Assembly (NCBI GenBank): GCA_903892415.1
Contig: CAITIQ010000599.1
Coordinates: forward strand, 1-45,081
Direction: 5' to 3'
DNA length: 45,081 bases
Origin: an uncultured delta proteobacterium
Lineage (GTDB): Bacteria > Myxococcota_A > Polyangia > Polyangiales > Polyangiaceae
The notes under the pieces are model-generated. The model did not search any database, had not been told where the DNA came from, and saw nothing but the letters and a program-made list of their open reading frames with translations. The position numbers and the translations under genes are program-made. This document shows positions 26,101-34,190 of this stretch, piece after piece. Position 1 is the stretch's first letter. The number at the start of each line of letters is the position of its first letter.

Positions 26101-28251
26101 ATGGCATCGCCCGATGACGACGGACGTTCAGCCGAGCCGGCTGCACGAGCGAATCCGGGGCTCAACAACGGTCGCGCAGCACGCTTTGTCGAGCTCGTGG
26201 GTCCAACCTGGGCGCTTGCGCTCGCCGCTTGCCTGGTAGGCGCAATCCCCGCGGCCACCCGCACCTTTCGTGCAGGTGGATCGCCGCTCGGGGCGGTGTT
26301 GGTAGCCACCGCCGTTTTGCTTCCGGCGGTCGCGCTCGGCATTGCCATCAGTCGCGCGGCCGGTCGCGGCTATCGGCTGGTGACCGGTAACTCGGCGGGC
26401 GCAGCGCAAGGCGCAACCGTCGCTCTGTTCGTCGGTTTGCTCGCGCCGATGCTGCTTGCCCTCGGTGCCATCCTCAAAGATGGCACCAACCACCGCGGGC
26501 TCGGCGGGGCCACCTTTGGCGTGGTCTCGGCCGGCTGCGTGGTGGTTTCGGTGTTGGTGGCGGTGCGCATCGTCGCCACCGGGCGTTGGCTAGTAGCGCG
26601 CGGCCTACCGGATCGCGCTGTGGGCGCGCTGTTCGCGGTGGTTGCCGTATTGCCAACGGCGCTCTTGGGCATCTTCCTTTTGCGCGCCAAAGACCCTTCG
26701 CAGGTAGCTCCGCTGGTCAACGCAGCGGTGATCGACGGGCTGCTGCTGACCGTCGTTTCGGCGGCTGTGTTGTCGGTGGATCTGGGGGATACGGTGCGCT
26801 CGATCTTGCGTCGTTTTGGCGTGATCGCGGCGGCCAGCTGCTTCGTGATCGGCGTCTTTTGGTTGACGCTATCGGCTCCGCTTTCGGCCAGCATGCAAAA
26901 GGGTGGGGGGCTCGCCTCCACGCTGCTCCGTCGGCTGGAGCGTTGGACCGACCGAGATGGTGACGGCGTGGGCAGTCACTTCGGTGGGCAAGACTGTGAT
27001 GACGGGGACGCGCTTCGTTACCCCGGCGCAGTCGATCATCCGGGGGACGGGCTGGACCAAGATTGTGACGGTCATGACGCCGGCACGAAGGAGGAGGTAC
27101 TGGCGAAGGCGGAGCTCCCGGTGACCCCGCCGCCCATCAAGGTCGCAGCACCGCCCAGCACCAAGCCGCACGTGGTGATGGTCACGCTCGAGTCGCTGCG
27201 CGCCGATCGAACCAGCTTGTACGGCTACAACAAAGAGACCACCAAAGAGCTGCAGGCGCTCGCGGCTCGCGGCGTCGTGTTCGAGCAGGCCTTCGCCTCA
27301 GCCAGTGATCCGCAGCGCGCGATGATGCCGTTCTTCAGCGGCGTTAGCTACGGCGAGACGCCCAAAGATCGTCGGCAATGGCCCACCCTGAAGGACGAGG
27401 CGCAGACGCTCGCTGAACGGGTTTCGGCGGCGGGCTACGAGACGCACGGCATCAGCTGCTTCCAATGGCTCTCGCGTGAGCGCGGCTTCGCCCAAGGCTT
27501 CTCCGACTTCGAGGAGGTCTTCCGCGAGGAGCACCCGGAGCGCGGAGTCACCGGGCCGCTCGCCTTGCGCTCCTTCCGCGCGCTGGTCGAGAAGGTCACC
27601 GCGCAGTCGAAGCCGCAGTTCATTTGGGTGCATCTTTTCGACGCGCATGAAGAGTGGCGTCGTCACGACGGACTGGACTTTGGCCGTGGGGAAGGGGGCG
27701 CCTACGACAGCGAGGTGGCCTTCGTCGATCGCATCGTGGGCGACATCGACCGCGCGATCGAGAAGAGCCCGCTGGCCGGCAAGACCTTGCTCGTCGTGCA
27801 CGGCACCTACGGCGAGTCGCTGGGTGAGCGCAGCAAGACGGGCAGCCGCCAGGAGCTGACCAACGAGCACGTGCGCGTGCCGCTGGTCGTGGTTGGTCCG
27901 GGGATCGAGCCGGCGCGCATCACGGAGCGCGCGGTCAGTGTCTCCAGCGTGACTGATCTGATCTTGAACCGCACCGGCGCCCAAGCCAGCGCCGAGGACC
28001 CGCTGGTGGCAACCAGCAAGCCAGCGCCGGTGTTGCTGCAGACGCATCGGCGTCGGGGGATCGTGGTTTATCCTTGGAAACTCATCTCGGTCGAGCGCAA
28101 AGGCAAGCAGCGCTTGCTGCTGTTCGACCTGAAGGAAGACCCGGGCGAGAAAAAGGATCGATCCGAAAGCGAGCCGCAGATGCTGCGCGAGCTATCCGCG
28201 TTGCTGGATGTGTCGTTACCTCGAAAAGTAGACCGAGATGCGCGTCGTTAG
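26101..28251 (+). CDS. Membrane-anchored sulfatase-fold protein with MopE-like motif, likely pseudoenzyme
   Basis: The 716-residue protein has about six N-terminal membrane helices (residues 36-262). A MopE/thrombospondin-3-like Asp motif (DRDGDGVGSHFGGQDCDDGD...GDGLDQDCDG, about 284-324) follows, then a sulfatase/alkaline-phosphatase-fold domain (about 355-716). VVMVTLESLRADRTSLYGYN, HLFDAHEEW, FVDRIVGDIDRAI and GESLGERSK fix the family. The first metal Asp is Glu (E364). The CxPSR site reads SDPQR (402-406), without the cysteine that becomes formylglycine. The usual SDHGE reads HGTYGE (567-572), losing D and H. It may bind rather than hydrolyse. The topology resembles LTA-synthase-like envelope enzymes. 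An FGE-like gene follows 70 bases later. Confidence 0.85.
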   Translation: MASPDDDGRSAEPAARANPGLNNGRAARFVELVGPTWALALAACLVGAIPAATRTFRAGGSPLGAVLVATAVLLPAVALGIAISRAAGRGYRLVTGNSAGAAQGATVALFVGLLAPMLLALGAILKDGTNHRGLGGATFGVVSAGCVVVSVLVAVRIVATGRWLVARGLPDRAVGALFAVVAVLPTALLGIFLLRAKDPSQVAPLVNAAVIDGLLLTVVSAAVLSVDLGDTVRSILRRFGVIAAASCFVIGVFWLTLSAPLSASMQKGGGLASTLLRRLERWTDRDGDGVGSHFGGQDCDDGDALRYPGAVDHPGDGLDQDCDGHDAGTKEEVLAKAELPVTPPPIKVAAPPSTKPHVVMVTLESLRADRTSLYGYNKETTKELQALAARGVVFEQAFASASDPQRAMMPFFSGVSYGETPKDRRQWPTLKDEAQTLAERVSAAGYETHGISCFQWLSRERGFAQGFSDFEEVFREEHPERGVTGPLALRSFRALVEKVTAQSKPQFIWVHLFDAHEEWRRHDGLDFGRGEGGAYDSEVAFVDRIVGDIDRAIEKSPLAGKTLLVVHGTYGESLGERSKTGSRQELTNEHVRVPLVVVGPGIEPARITERAVSVSSVTDLILNRTGAQASAEDPLVATSKPAPVLLQTHRRRGIVVYPWKLISVERKGKQRLLLFDLKEDPGEKKDRSESEPQMLRELSALLDVSLPRKVDRDARR

Positions 28252-28321
28252 TTTGGGGATGCGCGCTATACTCGAGAGTTCGTAGCGCGTTTTTTGACTT
28301 CCTCTTTCCTCGAGTACCACG

Positions 28322-29374
28322 ATGACACGAAGCGTGTCTTTCCGAGTGTTCGTAGCTGTCGGGTTTGCGTTGGGCGTCACGGCGCTCGGCGCGTTCGTGG
28401 TGCGGCTTTCGGCGGGAGAGCTTCCGCCTGAACTCATGCTCGGGGCGCATCAAAAGCCCAAGCAGCCCACGCGTGAATGGCAGCTTGTGGACGGCAAGCA
28501 CTGGCAGATCGTCGGCGCGGAAGGGGAAGACCCGCGCATCACCGACAAGCTCGAGACCACGCGCGGCAACTGCGCCGACGGCATGGTCGAGGTGCAAGGC
28601 AAGATGAAGTCGGACATCTCGCGGCGCAGCCTGTTCGATCCAAACACGGTCGAGGAGATGCAGAAGCGCACCTGCACCAAGTGGATCACCAAAGAGTATC
28701 CCGAGCGTTGCGCCGAGTTCGACCGCGATAAGTGGCTCGCCCTGAGCAAGGACCTGCCGATCAAACCCATGCATTACTGCATGGATCGCTTCGAGTACCC
28801 CAATCGGCGCGGGGTCAACCCGATGATCTTCGTCACCTTCTACGAGGCCGAGCAGAAGTGTCAGGCGCAAGGAAAGCGGCTCTGCAACGAGGAGGAGTGG
28901 ACCTTCGCCTGTGAAGGCGAAGAGGCAACGCCGTACCCCTACGGCTACGTTCGCTCACCGGAGAAGTGTCCGATCGATGGTAAGTGGCGGGCCTTCAACG
29001 AGAAGTCGATGCAGGCGCGCGGCAGCTTCGAGGCCATGCTCGAGATGGATCGGCTTTGGCAAGGCGTGCCGTCGGGCGCGCGGCCGGAGTGCAAGAGCGT
29101 CTTCGGCGTCTACGATCTCACCGGCAACATCGACGAATGGACGACCAGCACGCGCGAGGGCGAGCGTCCGAGCATTCTGAAGGGCGGCTACTGGGGTCCG
29201 GTGAGAACACGCTGTCGCCCGTCGACGCGCTCGCACGACGAGAACCACGTCTTCTATCAGCAAGGCTTCCGTTGTTGCTCGGACGCTCCCAAGGGACCAC
29301 GTCAAGACGCCGGGGAAGAGGCCATGCCGCGGACAAACTTGGATCCCTCGCGGGACGTCGTCAGGCCCAACTGA
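28322..29374 (+). CDS. FGE/SUMF1-like domain protein, membrane-anchored
   Basis: The 350-residue protein has one N-terminal membrane or signal segment (about 9-30), then a formylglycine-generating-enzyme-type (SUMF1) domain. Landmarks are MHYCMDRFEYPNRRG, VTFYEAEQKCQAQGKRLCNEEEWTFAC (residues 172-197), FGVYDLTGNIDEW (261-273), ILKGGYWGPVRTRCRP and QGFRCC (314-319). True FGEs bind copper through two cysteines in the block RGGSxxCxxxxC; here it reads KGGYWGPVRTRC, keeping only the second. Several other cysteines suggest disulphides and an exported domain. It is likely a non-FGE member of the family. Its neighbour is a sulfatase-fold protein that itself lacks the target cysteine. Confidence 0.85.
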   Translation: MTRSVSFRVFVAVGFALGVTALGAFVVRLSAGELPPELMLGAHQKPKQPTREWQLVDGKHWQIVGAEGEDPRITDKLETTRGNCADGMVEVQGKMKSDISRRSLFDPNTVEEMQKRTCTKWITKEYPERCAEFDRDKWLALSKDLPIKPMHYCMDRFEYPNRRGVNPMIFVTFYEAEQKCQAQGKRLCNEEEWTFACEGEEATPYPYGYVRSPEKCPIDGKWRAFNEKSMQARGSFEAMLEMDRLWQGVPSGARPECKSVFGVYDLTGNIDEWTTSTREGERPSILKGGYWGPVRTRCRPSTRSHDENHVFYQQGFRCCSDAPKGPRQDAGEEAMPRTNLDPSRDVVRPN

Positions 29375-29432
29375 GTCCCCCGAAGGCTGAAGGCTTGCGT
29401 GCCGTGGGGTGGTCCATCTACAACACCGTTGA

Positions 29433-29924
29433 ATGACGGCTGACGCGCAGCTTGGAGCACAACCTGCCGGGGCGCCGTCTACTGTTGGGCTCACCCCTGG
29501 GCCGCTCGTCGCCGCCGTCTGGTTGTTCCTCTTCGGCGCTGTTGCCCTGCTGGTGGTCGCGGGCGCTCCGGCTCTGCTTCGCGGGCTCGGAGTAACGGAC
29601 GTAACGCTCGTCCAGCCCGAAGGCCCAGCGCCTCATCCGCTCGCCCCCAAAGGCGGCGAGCCAGGTGCCTTTCGCGATAGCCCGTTTGAGCTGGGCCCCG
29701 GAGCCGCCAATGACGACGTCGAGCTGGTGATGGCGCCGCGTGCGCTCTCCCTGCGCTCCGAGCCGAGCGCGAAGGCGAAGGTCGTGCTCGAGGCCAAGAA
29801 GGGTTCGCAGCTTTTGGTCATGCGCGAACAAGACGGCTGGGTGCTGGTGATGGCGCCAAGCAAAAACAAGGCGGACGCGCCGAACCTAGGCTGGGTCTCT
29901 CTGGCTGATCTCTTGCGACCCTAA
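29433..29924 (+). CDS. Membrane-anchored SH3-like domain protein
   Basis: The 163-residue protein has one membrane helix (about 26-49, VAAVWLFLFGAVALLVVAGAPAL). A Pro-rich stretch follows, then a bacterial SH3-like domain at about 92-160: LSLRSEPSAKAKVVLEAKKGSQLLVMREQDGWVLVM...LGWVSLADL. This pattern is typical of periplasmic SH3b domains that bind peptidoglycan peptides or proteins. guaD starts one base after its stop, so the two are translationally close. Confidence 0.82.
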   Translation: MTADAQLGAQPAGAPSTVGLTPGPLVAAVWLFLFGAVALLVVAGAPALLRGLGVTDVTLVQPEGPAPHPLAPKGGEPGAFRDSPFELGPGAANDDVELVMAPRALSLRSEPSAKAKVVLEAKKGSQLLVMREQDGWVLVMAPSKNKADAPNLGWVSLADLLRP

Positions 29925-29925
29925 C

Positions 29926-31191
29926 ATGGCGAATCCGACTCGAAGGTACCGGGCAGCACTCTTGACCCCGACCGATGCGGGCGAGCTTTTGTTCCTGCCG
30001 GATGCCGTGCTGGAGGTGGATCCGCAGGGACGCATCGCCAGCATCAGCGACTATCAACGTGAGCCTCATGCTCACGGCCTACTGCAGGATCTTCGCGGCC
30101 ATCTGATCGTGCCGGGCTTCGTCGATACACATTTGCACGTGCCACAAACCCGCGTGATCGGTTCGGCCGCAGGACCGCTGCTCGAGTGGCTGGACTCGAC
30201 GGTGTTTCCCGAGGAAGCGCGCTTCGCCGACACCGACTACGCCGCCCAGGTCGCTCATCAGTTTCTTGATTGTTGTGGCAGCGTCGGCACGACCACCTTC
30301 ATGGCCTTCGCGACCTCGCACCCCGCGGCGACCGAACGCACCTTCGAGATTTGTGTCGAGCGCGGCTTCCGGGCGACGCTCGGTCTGACGCTGATGGATC
30401 AGAACTGCCCGCCGGCGTTGCGTCTGGCGTCGGACGTAGCTTTGCAGAGCTCACGTGAGTTGGCTCAGCGTTTTCACGGCGCAGCCGACGGGCTGATTCG
30501 CTTTGCGGTCACTCCGCGCTTCGCGCTCAGCTGCTCCCGCCCGTTGCTGGAGGGAGCGGCCAAGCTCTCGGAGGAGCTGCAATTGCCGATTCAAACGCAC
30601 ATCTCGGAGAACGCTCGTGAAGGCGTCGAGACGCTGATCGAGCACCCTTACGCGGCGGACTATCTCGGTGTGTACGAGGCGGTCGGGCTTTTGACGAGCC
30701 GCACCATCCTCGCTCACGCGATCCACTTGACCGCTTCCGAGTGGGAGCGGCTCGCCGCTAGCGGCGCGGCGATCGCCCACTGCCCCGACTCGAACGCCTT
30801 CTTGGGCAGCGGCAAGTTCAACCTTGGTAAGGCGCTGGCGCACGGTATCCGAACCGGCCTCGGCAGTGACGTGGCCGCTGGGCGCAGCTTCGATCTGCGC
30901 CGCGCGAGCTCGCATGCCTTCGACACGGCGCGCGAAGTTGGCGTCGATGTGAGCGCAGCTGCGCTATTCGAGCGAGCGACGCTGGAGGGCGCCCGAGCGC
31001 TCGGTCTCGCGGACAAGGTTGGCTCCCTCGAGCCCGGCAAAGACGCTGACTTCGTGGTGCTTTCGACCAAGGTTCCCCAGCTCGATCAGCACGTCGCCGT
31101 GCGGCTGGCCGGCTTCGGCGCGGAGCTCGCACCCGTGGCGCGAACCTACGTGCGAGGCCGCTTGGTGTTCGATGCGCGGAGCAGCTTCTAG
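29926..31191 (+). CDS. guaD: Guanine deaminase
   Basis: The 421-residue amidohydrolase carries the guanine deaminase signature PGFVDTHLHVPQTRVIG (H69, H71 metal site). Other motifs are LLEWLDSTVFPEEARF, THISEN (metal and substrate), ILAHAIHLT, AIAHCPDSNAFLGSGKF and GLGSDVAAGRSFDLR (metal Asp). The enzyme deaminates guanine to xanthine with bound zinc, in the cytosol. It lies between envelope genes with spacings of 1 and 25 bases, so it is probably part of their transcript, though its link to them is unclear. Confidence 0.95.
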   Translation: MANPTRRYRAALLTPTDAGELLFLPDAVLEVDPQGRIASISDYQREPHAHGLLQDLRGHLIVPGFVDTHLHVPQTRVIGSAAGPLLEWLDSTVFPEEARFADTDYAAQVAHQFLDCCGSVGTTTFMAFATSHPAATERTFEICVERGFRATLGLTLMDQNCPPALRLASDVALQSSRELAQRFHGAADGLIRFAVTPRFALSCSRPLLEGAAKLSEELQLPIQTHISENAREGVETLIEHPYAADYLGVYEAVGLLTSRTILAHAIHLTASEWERLAASGAAIAHCPDSNAFLGSGKFNLGKALAHGIRTGLGSDVAAGRSFDLRRASSHAFDTAREVGVDVSAAALFERATLEGARALGLADKVGSLEPGKDADFVVLSTKVPQLDQHVAVRLAGFGAELAPVARTYVRGRLVFDARSSF

Positions 31192-31216
31192 CCCAAAGCT
31201 CTGGTAAGCTGAGCGG

Positions 31217-32542
31217 ATGCTGCTTCACGCTCGTACGCTCGGTTTCGCAGGTCTCCTTGTTGCGCTCGGCTGCACCGAAGACGTCACGTCTGGGACGGGC
31301 GGAGCAGGTGGAGCGGGCGGAGCAGGCGGAGCTCCCAGCGCGAGTGGTCTGCCATGTGATGTGCAAGAGATCCTCGAGCAGCGTTGTCAGAGCTGCCACT
31401 CGGCCTCGCCCAAGTTCGGTGCGCCGATGCCGCTCGTTACGCGCGCCGACCTTTTGGCTGCACCGGTGGCGAACAGCGCGGCCACCGTTGGTGAGGCGAC
31501 GGTGGCGCGCGTGTCCGATACAGCGTCTCCGATGCCGCCTCCGCCGAGCTTGCCGCTTGACGCAGCGGAGCTCGCGGTGCTCGAGAACTACGTTGCCGCG
31601 GGCATGCCGGCCAGCGACGAGAATTGTGGCGGTGAAGGTGGAGCAGGCGGTGCCGGCGGCGGCGTCACGGTCAACTGTGTGCCGGACATTTCGCTCAAGC
31701 CGGCGACTCCGTTCGAGATGCCCGCCGACGAGGCCGATCTTTATCTGTGCTTCGGCGTTGAAGCTCCCAGCGACATTGCTCGCCACATCACCGCCATCGC
31801 GCCCAAGATCGACAACGAGAAGATCCTCCACCACATCCTGTTTTTGCAGTCTCCCGAGCCGGTGATCGCCAACGGCGAGCCTTGCAACTTCGTCAACCTC
31901 GATTGGAAGTTGGTTTACGCCTGGGGGCCGGGAACCCCCGCGCTCGAGTTGCCGCAGGAGGCCGGCTTTCCTCTTGGGCCGAATGATCCGGGCCACTACG
32001 TGATTCAGATCCACTACAACAACGTGCAAGGCCTCGTCGGTGAAACAGACGCCTCCGGCATCGACTTGTGCACGACGACCGAGCTACGCCCCAATGACGC
32101 AGACGTGGTGGCGTTTGGTGGAACTCAGTTCGCCCCGCTCCCGCCCAACGCCACCACCGAGACCACCTGCTCGTTGGATGTCCCGGCAACGGTCGAGCCG
32201 TTCTTCCCGGTGACCATCTTCCAGTCCTGGCCGCACATGCATCAGCTCGGGCGCAAGTTCGAGAGCGTGATCGAGAAGTCGGATGGCAGCGTGGTAACGC
32301 TTGCGGACGTCCCCAACTACGACTTCGAGTACCAAATCACCTACCCGAACGACAACATCAAGCTCGAGGTTGGAGACACGGTGCGCACCACCTGCACCTG
32401 GGAAAACACGACCTCCGAGACCGCCAACTTCGGCGAGGATACGGCCGACGAGATGTGCTTCAACTTCGTCTCGTATTACCCCCGGGTGACCGCCAGCCAA
32501 TGGCATTGGCTGCTGCCCAGCGCCTCCGCGGATTGTCAGTGA
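31217..32542 (+). CDS. Lipoprotein with haem motif and PHM-type copper monooxygenase domain
   Basis: The start is ATG 31217, with lipobox ALGC (C19) and a repeated Gly-Gly-Ala linker. Residues 47-61 (PCDVQEILEQRCQSCHS) have a haem-binding CxxCH (57-61), followed by a cytochrome-c-like segment up to about 135 with a possible Met ligand (SPMPPPPSLPLDAAELAVLENYVAAGMP). A second Gly-rich linker precedes a copper type II ascorbate-dependent monooxygenase domain. It has LHHILF (H205, H206), IQIHYNN (H266), WPHMHQLG (H340, H342) and DEMCFNF (M413), the full set of CuH and CuM ligands. It probably oxidises a C-H bond at the outer membrane, fed electrons by the haem part; the substrate is unknown. Confidence 0.87.
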   Translation: MLLHARTLGFAGLLVALGCTEDVTSGTGGAGGAGGAGGAPSASGLPCDVQEILEQRCQSCHSASPKFGAPMPLVTRADLLAAPVANSAATVGEATVARVSDTASPMPPPPSLPLDAAELAVLENYVAAGMPASDENCGGEGGAGGAGGGVTVNCVPDISLKPATPFEMPADEADLYLCFGVEAPSDIARHITAIAPKIDNEKILHHILFLQSPEPVIANGEPCNFVNLDWKLVYAWGPGTPALELPQEAGFPLGPNDPGHYVIQIHYNNVQGLVGETDASGIDLCTTTELRPNDADVVAFGGTQFAPLPPNATTETTCSLDVPATVEPFFPVTIFQSWPHMHQLGRKFESVIEKSDGSVVTLADVPNYDFEYQITYPNDNIKLEVGDTVRTTCTWENTTSETANFGEDTADEMCFNFVSYYPRVTASQWHWLLPSASADCQ

Positions 32543-32545
32543 CCT

Positions 32546-32564
32546 GATGGATCAATGATCCATC
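32546..32564 (+). terminator. Perfect palindrome just after the monooxygenase stop
   Basis: GATGGATCAATGATCCATC is a perfect 19-base inverted repeat centred on one A, starting 4 bases after the stop. It can form a hairpin but has no T-run, so it may be a weak terminator, an RNA-stability element or a protein-binding site for the next gene, whose ATG is 100 bases away. Confidence 0.4.
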
Positions 32565-32663
32565 CTACCTTGTCCTTCACCCACCCCCGGTTCTTGGAAA
32601 GGCCAAGTTTTGCGGCAATTGAGGGACTTAACGGGTGGCCTGATGTGTGCTTAGGTAGCCGGC

Positions 32664-33911
32664 ATGCGACTCCTAAGCTGGTCACGGTCCTTCCTCGCCG
32701 CTTCCTTCCTCGCCTGCGCAGCCTTTGTTTCTGGCTGCGATGACACGGGCTCGAACAGCGAGAACATAACCGACGTCAATCAGACCGACGTCGAGCGTCA
32801 GTCAATCGGCAACTGCTGGCTGTACGCCACCGCTTCGTGGGCCGAGTCGATGCACCTCACCGCGACCGGCGTGGAGTTCGACATCTCGCAATCGTATTGG
32901 ACCTACTGGCACTGGTACGGGGAGATCCTGACCATGTCTGGGGACGAGCTCGAGACCGGCGGTTTCGAGTCCACCGCCTTCCAAATCATTCGTGAACGCG
33001 GGCTGATGAGCGAGGCCGACTTCATCAAGGAAGACACCGTCGGTGAGATGAGCAGCCGTCAGAGCACCGCGCTCACCAAGATCCAGGCCGAGCTCAAGAC
33101 CGGCCGTCTCGCCTCGGCCTCGGCTCGCACGGATCGCAAGTTGGTTCGCCTGGTTCTTGATGAAGCTTGGGGCCTCACCCCCGAGGTTCGCGCCACGCTC
33201 GAGAAGGCCTTCGGTTCCGGCAAGCGGACCTACCTAACCAACGCCACCAACAAGGGCCTGCCGATCGTCAGGGCCAAAGACTTCAAGGTTCAGTACACCG
33301 AGCGCAAGTCGGACCCGACCAAGTCGACGGTCAAGAACACCACGCTCAAGGTCGCTGTCGATGAGTGGCGCACGGTGAGCTACCCCTGGAGCTCCAGCGA
33401 GCAACGCAAGTTCCAGATCCGCACGCAGCGCGCTCTGCATGACCGCCAGCCGGTGATCATCACCTGGTCGGTGGACTTCAACGCCATGGCCGGCAAAGAG
33501 AGCGACAAGCCGGGCTCCTTCAACCTCGACACGCTCAAGGCCGCAGGTAAGCCCGGACGTCAGGGTGGGCACATGACGGTGCTCGAGGACTACGAGGCAC
33601 AGACCGTGGACTTCGGTCTGCTCAAGGCGGGCGTCACGCTCGACCCGACCATCCCCGAAGACAAGGCCAAGCTTGACGCCGCGCTGCTGAGCTCGTCGAA
33701 GGTCATGTTCTGGCGCATCAAGAACTCCTGGGGCGCACTCCGTGATGACCGCGCCAGCGCTCCCGGCTTCCCCGGCTACCACGACCTCTACCAGACCTAC
33801 CTCGACGGCCCGATCAAGTGGTGCCCGGACGCTCCCGATCCGAAGTCGGCTGCCTCCTGCAACGGCTCGGAAGTCCCCTTCAGCAACGTCGTTCTCCCGC
33901 CCGGCTACTGA
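32664..33911 (+). CDS. Papain-like (C1-type) cysteine peptidase lipoprotein
   Basis: The 415-residue protein starts at ATG 32664 with lipobox FVSGC (C25) and a short acidic linker. The C1 catalytic set is in place: RQSIGNCWLYATASWAES (Q46, C51), GRQGGHMTVLEDYE (H302) and FWRIKNSWGAL (N353). A large helical insert (about 95-260) with Lys-rich segments sits between the Cys and His halves, as in C1B/bleomycin-hydrolase-like members. Residues ITWSVDFNAMAGKES precede the His. The C-terminus has further cysteines. It is presumably a surface or periplasmic endopeptidase or aminopeptidase. A strong terminator follows it. Confidence 0.9.
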   Translation: MRLLSWSRSFLAASFLACAAFVSGCDDTGSNSENITDVNQTDVERQSIGNCWLYATASWAESMHLTATGVEFDISQSYWTYWHWYGEILTMSGDELETGGFESTAFQIIRERGLMSEADFIKEDTVGEMSSRQSTALTKIQAELKTGRLASASARTDRKLVRLVLDEAWGLTPEVRATLEKAFGSGKRTYLTNATNKGLPIVRAKDFKVQYTERKSDPTKSTVKNTTLKVAVDEWRTVSYPWSSSEQRKFQIRTQRALHDRQPVIITWSVDFNAMAGKESDKPGSFNLDTLKAAGKPGRQGGHMTVLEDYEAQTVDFGLLKAGVTLDPTIPEDKAKLDAALLSSSKVMFWRIKNSWGALRDDRASAPGFPGYHDLYQTYLDGPIKWCPDAPDPKSAASCNGSEVPFSNVVLPPGY

Positions 33912-33940
33912 GCCGCCGCGTCTTAGCTAAGCATGAAGAG

Positions 33941-33962
33941 AAGCCCACCTCGGTGGGCTTTT
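33941..33962 (+). terminator. Rho-independent terminator
   Basis: AAGCCCAC-CTCG-GTGGGCTT (33941-33960) with T residues up to 33962 forms a strong stem with a tight loop, 30 bases after the peptidase stop. It ends the rightward run of envelope genes. Confidence 0.88.
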
Positions 33963-34018
33963 CGTCTTTCGAACGCGGCCCCGCGTTGGCGCGTTGGTGT
34001 CGCCGTGAGTGCGCGCTC

Positions 34019-34177
34019 GTGCAGCGCCTTCGAGATGGCATCAAGGGATCTGCCGATGATCGAAGGCGAGGCCAAGGCGCGCCGACGAAGGACTAGCAGG
34101 GCTAATTCGAGGAGGCGGAACGATGGCATTGCCTTCGAGCGCGGCAGAGGATTGATGCCATCTCGAAGGCGCTGCAC
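34019..34177. repeat. 159-bp element with perfect 26-bp terminal inverted repeats
   Basis: Bases 34019-34044 (starting GTGCAGCGCC) and 34152-34177 (ending GGCGCTGCAC) are exact reverse complements over 26 bp. The symmetry continues imperfectly inward: CTGCCG and TCGAAGGC on the left (about 34050-34067) pair with GCCTTCGA and CGGCAG on the right. The whole unit could fold as one long hairpin, with a centre around 34085-34115. No obvious target duplication flanks it. It sits between the terminator at 33941 and the thioesterase start at 34191. It looks like a MITE-type non-autonomous element or a large structured RNA. Confidence 0.88.
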
Positions 34178-34190
34178 TAGAGAGCTGCGC

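Noticed and set aside
28252..28321. TATACT at about 28276 as a promoter -10 box for the FGE-like gene
   Set aside because: No matching -35 at a suitable distance; myxobacterial promoters are too variable to call from one hexamer.
31257..31865. 202-codon plus-frame overlapping the haem/PHM lipoprotein
   Set aside because: Arg/Pro/Ser-rich shadow frame; the lipoprotein frame has all copper ligands and a lipobox.
33933..34190. Upstream extension of the thioesterase frame through the 159-bp palindrome
   Set aside because: The extension is Arg/Ser-rich, lacks any family match and simply reads the inverted repeat; ATG 34191 gives a normal-length PaaI protein.
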